Part shown: piece by piece, positions 60,074-64,000 of the stretch | How the letters are laid out: the number at the start of each line of letters is the position of its first letter | Position numbering within the stretch: position 1 is the first letter of the stretch | From: Levilactobacillus brevis | Lineage (GTDB): Bacteria > Bacillota > Bacilli > Lactobacillales > Lactobacillaceae | Direction: 5' to 3' | Length of the DNA: 64,000 nucleotides | Assembly (NCBI GenBank): GCA_003666485.1 | Contig: CP032931.1 | Location: forward strand, 372,001-436,000 | Made by a program: the position numbers and the translations under genes | The notes under the pieces: generated by a model | What the model was told of the DNA's origin: nothing | Seen by the model: the letters and a program-made list of their open reading frames with translations, nothing else | Databases searched by the model: none

Positions 60074-61441
60074 ATGAAGCGAAAATCATGGCTAAAACGA
60101 ATTTTTACCGGGATTGGCCTTATTGCAATGAGTGTGTGTTTGGGGATAATTGCTGGTGGGAATCGTGTGGCATATGCAGATGATGTCAGTTCGGAACCGG
60201 AAGAAGCTAATATCAGAATTAATATCTTTCTGAGATCTCCTGATGAAGATAAAGATAAACATACCCCCCCAATACAAACTCTTAGTAGCCGTATGGACGT
60301 TAAGAAAGCAAAAGAAACTTCGGTGAATGACTTTATAAAAAAGCACAACATACCTATTTATGCTGAGAATTATTCAGTTTATGATCATTTGAATATAATT
60401 CTTACTTACGTTAACCATCCTAATTTGCGGAAGCAAGCGATTGAAGAGTATTTCACTATTTTCAAACCTAGTTATTTATATAACCCGGATTCTAGTATGG
60501 ACCTTGCTGAGCAGAAAGCAGCGATTGCGGTTTTTTTTGAGCAGGAGGAAGCCCAACCCTTTATAGATTATGGGTATCAAGGCATGGTACTAGATAAGGA
60601 CAAAACTGATAAGGAAGCAAGAAATCAATTCTTGACCTTAACACCTGCTAAAGGCGGCGGTTATACGGCGCAAGATTTCTATGTCTATTTGAAGCCAGAA
60701 ACTAACCCTGTCATTGTTCCTAGCAAGGTAGATCAGTCTGCCTTAACCGCGGACGACCACGCCACGATTGTTTCGGGCGAGAACGTTGATGCCGCAACGT
60801 TCCATGCACGAGCACTTAACAGTGACGGTGAAGAAATTCCGGTAACGGTGGCTGCTGGCGAAGCTGATCTCAAAGTACCGGGGACGTATACGATTACCCT
60901 AACCGCAGATAACGGAAAAACTAAGACGGTGACGTTAACCGTAACGCCTGGTGAGGCCGCAATCGAGGCGGTCGCACCTAAGAAAACGGTGGTCTATGGA
61001 CTAAAGACGATTTACCTGTATCAAAAGCCAACGTTCAATCAGCGTCAAAGAGTAGCTAAGTATCGTCAAGTTAAGCGGACGCAACGGCCATTGTTTGTGG
61101 TAACCGGATATGCTAAAAGCAAGTCGGGGGCACCACGTTATCAAGTCAAAGACGTCAACCATGGCAGCAAGACCGCTGGTAAGACCGGCTATATTACGGT
61201 ACGAAAGGCATTCGTAGCGCCGGCCTATTACCAAAAAACACCCAAGAAAATTAAAGTCATTAATCCAAAGGGCATCAATAGCTATCAGCGAGTGGGGCTG
61301 ACCAAAAAGGTTAAACACGTTAAAGCAGGGCAGACGCTAAACGTGATTGCACGCAAGCAGCACAACTTGACGACGCGGTTTGTGCTTGCGAATGGACAAT
61401 ACGTGAGTGCGAATAAGAAATTAGTGTTGGCAATTAAGTAG
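60074..61441 (+). CDS. Secreted surface protein with Ig-like and DUF5776-like wall-binding repeats
   Basis: A 455-residue exported protein. Signal peptide MKRKSWLKRIFTGIGLIAM to about VAYADD. Residues about 30-205 form an AT-rich helical region without known motif. Residues about 210-295 are an Ig-like domain (ENVDAATFHARALNSDGEEIPV, YTITLTADNGKTKTVTLTVT). The last 150 residues are two basic DUF5776-like repeats, each with a Tyr/Lys-rich core (KTIYLYQKPTFNQRQRVAKY; KGINSYQRVGLTKKVKHVK) and a closing GYI or YVSANKKL strand. The two halves differ in base composition, suggesting domain joining. GAAAGAGGTG precedes the ATG. Confidence 0.82.
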   Translation: MKRKSWLKRIFTGIGLIAMSVCLGIIAGGNRVAYADDVSSEPEEANIRINIFLRSPDEDKDKHTPPIQTLSSRMDVKKAKETSVNDFIKKHNIPIYAENYSVYDHLNIILTYVNHPNLRKQAIEEYFTIFKPSYLYNPDSSMDLAEQKAAIAVFFEQEEAQPFIDYGYQGMVLDKDKTDKEARNQFLTLTPAKGGGYTAQDFYVYLKPETNPVIVPSKVDQSALTADDHATIVSGENVDAATFHARALNSDGEEIPVTVAAGEADLKVPGTYTITLTADNGKTKTVTLTVTPGEAAIEAVAPKKTVVYGLKTIYLYQKPTFNQRQRVAKYRQVKRTQRPLFVVTGYAKSKSGAPRYQVKDVNHGSKTAGKTGYITVRKAFVAPAYYQKTPKKIKVINPKGINSYQRVGLTKKVKHVKAGQTLNVIARKQHNLTTRFVLANGQYVSANKKLVLAIK

Positions 61442-61988
61442 CCAGTCGTTTTAAATTTAAGAGGAACATTGGTCGCGACGTGCAGAACAGTAATTTACAG
61501 CTCTCAATTGAAATGGTGGCCAGGCAATCGTAGCCAAAGAAGCTGGTTAACATATGACTTAGGCTCGATGGGCCACGGAGCCGTCAGATTCAGGCCACCT
61601 ACCAACACCAAAACAACCAAACAGCTTTGACAGGTAGACGTACTAACTCGTGTGTGATTGACGAGCGAGTACGTCTTTTTGGCGACGCATCACGGTGATG
61701 TGAATTTGAAACGTAAACCGATTTAACTAAGCCACAATTAATCCAGCCTTTTGCATGATTGGCGTGATGAAAGTCACTGTCGATTGCGACCGAAAAAAGT
61801 CCGCGGGGCTAGACGATTGAGGACCTATCGCTTTTGAAACAACCGCCTAAAACTGCATGAAAGCGGGCGTTATATAAAAAGATTGGGGTATCAATCACCC
61901 ATATTATGTGCCCTGTTTGTTGATATAATAAGCTTACTAACGATTTAGTAATTAGGACGCCAATTTCACGTTTTGTCCGGTAGTAATA
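61442..61988. other. Spacer before the WxL region
   Basis: No gene is visible. It contains a terminator at 61634, a small palindrome CATCACGGTGATG at about 61687, and AT-rich sequence with TTGATATAATAA near 61919; a similar TTGATATAACAA lies at 63016 before the next gene. The GC-rich part around 61500-61600 has no start codon with a ribosome site. Confidence 0.45.
61634..61680 (+). terminator. Terminator, probably of the DUF5776-type gene
   Basis: AGACGTACT and AGTACGTCT pair, with inner CTCGT and ACGAG around GTGTGATTG, followed by TTTTT. It is about 190 bp after the stop codon. Confidence 0.85.
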
Positions 61989-62017
61989 TTTACAACCCCA
62001 CCTATTGGCCCTATACT
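61989..62017 (+). promoter_or_regulatory. Promoter of the WxL gene
   Basis: TTTACA (61989-61994) and TATACT (62012-62017) with 17-bp spacing, so the start of transcription should be near 62024, about 160 nt before the ATG. Confidence 0.7.
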
Positions 62018-62020
62018 AAC

Positions 62021-62130
62021 GTTGTTACATACTTAAAGAAGCGTAACAACCATTAATGGCCGTTGCAATTCTTGAAGTAATCTAAATGGATTAGGTGCTT
62101 GGCGTCGGGAACCAAGTAGTTTAGATCACG
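62021..62130 (+). promoter_or_regulatory. Structured 5' leader of the WxL gene
   Basis: GTTGTTAC (62021-62028) pairs with GTAACAAC (62043-62050) right at the predicted transcript start. ATCTAAA (62080-62086) pairs with TTTAGAT (62120-62126), and inside it CTTGG (62098-62102) pairs with CCAAG (62112-62116). The ribosome site is 55 nt further on, so the leader could control translation or mRNA stability. Confidence 0.55.
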
Positions 62131-62186
62131 AGGTATTGTTTGTCACAGTGTTTTGGGAAGTACAAATCAAAGGAGTGCATTACATC

Positions 62187-62936
62187 ATGATGAAGAAGAC
62201 AGTAAGCAGTATCTTATTAGCCAGTGCATTATTGTTGGGGACGGTTGCACCTGTTGCGGCGAATGCGGCCACGGTTACTGGCACGTCAGGGAGTACGAAG
62301 ACCCAAGCGGCCTTCACGGCACCAGATTCAGTGACAACCCCAGTTGATCCTAATAATCCAGACACATCTTCTACTGGTGATAATGGGGGGAACGGTGCTA
62401 CGACAAGCGAGGGCGGATTAACGTTCTTATACGTGACAGACTCGATTGACTTTGGTTCTGCCAAAGCCGTCACGACTAAGACCCAATCATTGGATGTTGA
62501 CACGATCAGTACCGGGAGTTTTACGGCCGACAAGACGATCAATTCTAACTTTGTAACTGAACTTTCTGACACCCGTGGGAGTAACGCAGGCTGGCACGTT
62601 ACCGTTTCTAGCAGCCCAATGGTCAATGCCAAGGATACGGATGCGAACACGAACACATTGAAGGGAGCCACGGTTGATTTTGATGGCCCAACAACGATCA
62701 AGAATTCTGCGAGTGCGGACGGCATTTCAGCCAATACCGTGAGTGTGCCAACTGAAACGGGTGCTGCGCAAACCATCTACCAAGCGGCCGCTGACAATGG
62801 TGCTGGGCAAACGTCATTCCAACTGGCCCCAACGAATATCAAGTTGAATAATATCGGTCCTAACACGAACACAGGGACTTACAACGGTAGTCTGACTTGG
62901 ACCTTGGATGATGCGCCAGTTGAACCAGCTAAATAA
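62187..62936 (+). CDS. WxL-domain surface protein
   Basis: A 249-residue secreted protein. ATG 62187 follows AAAGGAGTG; the signal peptide runs to about ANAATV. A Thr/Pro/Gly/Asn linker (PNNPDTSSTGDNGGNG) leads to the WxL domain, with the first motif GWHVTVSS and the second LTWTLDD near the C terminus, spaced as usual. WxL domains bind peptidoglycan non-covalently and usually form surface complexes with DUF916/DUF3324 proteins, one of which follows directly. Roles include adhesion and plant-polymer binding in this bacterial group. Confidence 0.9.
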   Translation: MMKKTVSSILLASALLLGTVAPVAANAATVTGTSGSTKTQAAFTAPDSVTTPVDPNNPDTSSTGDNGGNGATTSEGGLTFLYVTDSIDFGSAKAVTTKTQSLDVDTISTGSFTADKTINSNFVTELSDTRGSNAGWHVTVSSSPMVNAKDTDANTNTLKGATVDFDGPTTIKNSASADGISANTVSVPTETGAAQTIYQAAADNGAGQTSFQLAPTNIKLNNIGPNTNTGTYNGSLTWTLDDAPVEPAK

Positions 62937-62951
62937 ATTCTTCGTTGCGAT

Positions 62952-62989
62952 TAAAAGGTGTCCATTGGGTTGAGATGAGCGCCTTTTTC
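62952..62989 (+). terminator. Weak terminator or attenuator between the two WxL-cluster genes
   Basis: AAAAGGTG and GCGCCTTTTT pair loosely around a long loop. If weak it would give more of the WxL protein than of the downstream partner. Confidence 0.55.
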
Positions 62990-63056
62990 GCCTACATATG
63001 CTATATCACTTGATATAACAAACAAAAGTCTAACTAGGGTAAGGCAGGGGTTTAGA

Positions 63057-64000
63057 ATGCAAGGATTAAAGAAGATACAACTCATCGTCGTCGGTTTGTT
63101 CAGTGTGCTAGTGGGGATGGCATTACCGGTGATGGGTCACGCCGCGACGGTGACCAATGATATTGGGTATAGCGTGAAAGCGGTGATTCCCAAGAACCAA
63201 ATTGACAAGAAACAGTCGTTCTTTGAGCTCCGTATGAAGCCAGGCCAGACGCAAACTCTGCGGGCCAGACTGTATAACGTGACCGACCAAGAGATCAAAG
63301 TGAAGTCAGCGATTCATACGGCTTGGACTAATTCTGTCGGCACGATTGACTATACCAATCAACCGCAACGATTCGATTCTTCATTGCAGTACAAGATGAG
63401 CAATATCACCAAAGTCCAAGGGGCTAAGACCGTGACGCTACCAGCTAGAGGCAGCAAGGTCGTGACGGCAAACGTCCAAATGCCGCAAGACAACGCATTT
63501 AATGGCATTATCTTAGGCGGCTGGTATTTTGAACGATTGAATACCAAGGTCACCAGTAATGTGAAGGGTGCCAACAATATTCGTAATAAGTATGCCTATG
63601 TCGTGGGCATGGAATACGTCATGGGTAAGGTCCCGGCTGGCGACTTGAAGCTCGGCAAAGTTGGTGCGGGCATCAGTAACTACCACCGTGGGGTCATCGC
63701 TGACCTGCGGAATCCAACCGCAACCATCGTGCCCAATCTGAAGATGAATACGACGATCACGAACCGAGATGGCGGTCAAGTCGTCAAACAGGTCAAGCAA
63801 GACAATGTCCAGATGGCGCCGAACACGACCTTTAGCTATCCGATGCTGTACGGCAAGACGGCGCTGAAGGCGGGCTACTACCACCTGCACATGGTCGTGA
63901 AAAACAAGGACCGGACCTGGGTCTTTGATCGCAACTTTACGATTACCCAGGCGCAGGCGAAGAAGTACAATGCGGACTCAGTAGATAATCCCAGCATGAA
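63057..64000 (+). CDS. DUF916/DUF3324 WxL-interacting membrane protein (partial)
   Basis: The first 314 codons of a gene that runs off the right edge. ATG 63057 has AGGGGTTTAGA ahead. Signal peptide QLIVVGLFSVLVGMAL to about GHAATV; then the DUF916 domain (IGYSVKAVIPKNQIDKKQSFFELRMKPGQTQTLRARLYN) and the DUF3324 domain (AFNGIILGGWYFERL, KLGKVGAGISNYHRGVIADLRNP). The C-terminal membrane helix expected for the family lies outside the window. It is the standard partner of the WxL protein upstream, forming a membrane-tethered surface complex. Confidence 0.93.
   Translation, partial: MQGLKKIQLIVVGLFSVLVGMALPVMGHAATVTNDIGYSVKAVIPKNQIDKKQSFFELRMKPGQTQTLRARLYNVTDQEIKVKSAIHTAWTNSVGTIDYTNQPQRFDSSLQYKMSNITKVQGAKTVTLPARGSKVVTANVQMPQDNAFNGIILGGWYFERLNTKVTSNVKGANNIRNKYAYVVGMEYVMGKVPAGDLKLGKVGAGISNYHRGVIADLRNPTATIVPNLKMNTTITNRDGGQVVKQVKQDNVQMAPNTTFSYPMLYGKTALKAGYYHLHMVVKNKDRTWVFDRNFTITQAQAKKYNADSVDNPSM

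Noticed and set aside
1..64000. CRISPR arrays
   Set aside because: The dispersed repeats are too long, unevenly spaced and in both orientations; no regular short repeat-spacer pattern or cas gene was seen.
1..64000. tRNA and rRNA genes
   Set aside because: I saw no GGTTCRANYCC T-loop with a matching acceptor stem and no rRNA motifs. F1 has a cloverleaf-like outline but no tRNA anticodon or T-loop features.

Overview
The window looks like chromosome from a Gram-positive lactic acid bacterium of the family Lactobacillaceae, most likely a Levilactobacillus-type heterofermenter. The support is the strong AGGAGG ribosome sites, TTG and GTG starts, a moderate GC content near 50 % in the core genes, an oleate hydratase, WxL and lysine-rich repeat surface proteins with a DUF5776-like tail, O-acetylated peptidoglycan machinery and ISL3/IS1380 elements. 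The genus is inference; the family is fairly secure.

Layout. 1-7.1 kb: end of a regulator-like gene, a D,D-carboxypeptidase, and an ABC transporter whose large permease is split by an intact ISL3-family element with an 8-bp target duplication. 7.6-18.8 kb: a redox/detoxification neighbourhood with four aldo-keto reductases, two DUF2255 proteins, LysR and MerR regulators, an NAD(P)-binding protein, an amidohydrolase, an alpha/beta hydrolase and a sugar O-acetyltransferase. 19.0-21.4 kb: an IS1380-family element inserted in a YefM-type antitoxin gene, followed by a HigA-like regulator. 21.9-31 kb: envelope genes (large membrane protein, L,D-transpeptidase, a 30-residue membrane peptide, polysaccharide deacetylase, OatA-type acyltransferase), with an integrase-like protein and adenosine deaminase among them. 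31.5-47 kb: surface protein, zinc-ribbon membrane protein, oleate hydratase, signal peptidase, cytidine deaminase, a PadR/DUF4097 pair, MarR, a DinJ-like/MazF-like toxin-antitoxin pair, a lipoprotein, a GPH symporter and a YagU-like protein. 47.4-60 kb: a UvrA paralogue, an AT-rich nucleoside-use island (PucR regulator, two MFS carriers, nucleoside phosphorylase, phosphopentomutase), a tautomerase, azoreductase, a MocR-type regulator and an unknown zinc-site protein. 60-64 kb: cell-surface proteins and the start of a WxL cluster that runs off the right edge.

The most unusual feature is in the gaps between genes. About ten full-length and several partial copies of a roughly 190-bp repeat (called F1 here) lie in intergenic spaces in both orientations. 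Each copy can be folded into a closing helix carrying three arms. The arms and the closing helix change sequence from copy to copy while staying complementary, and the loops stay constant. A second family (F2, about 190 bp, four full copies plus remnants) has a similar multi-arm plan, and truncated F2 often sits directly in front of F1. Both families have shortened derivatives that keep the closing helix. No gene in the window obviously mobilises them. They are the best candidate here for an undescribed structured RNA or mobile DNA family.
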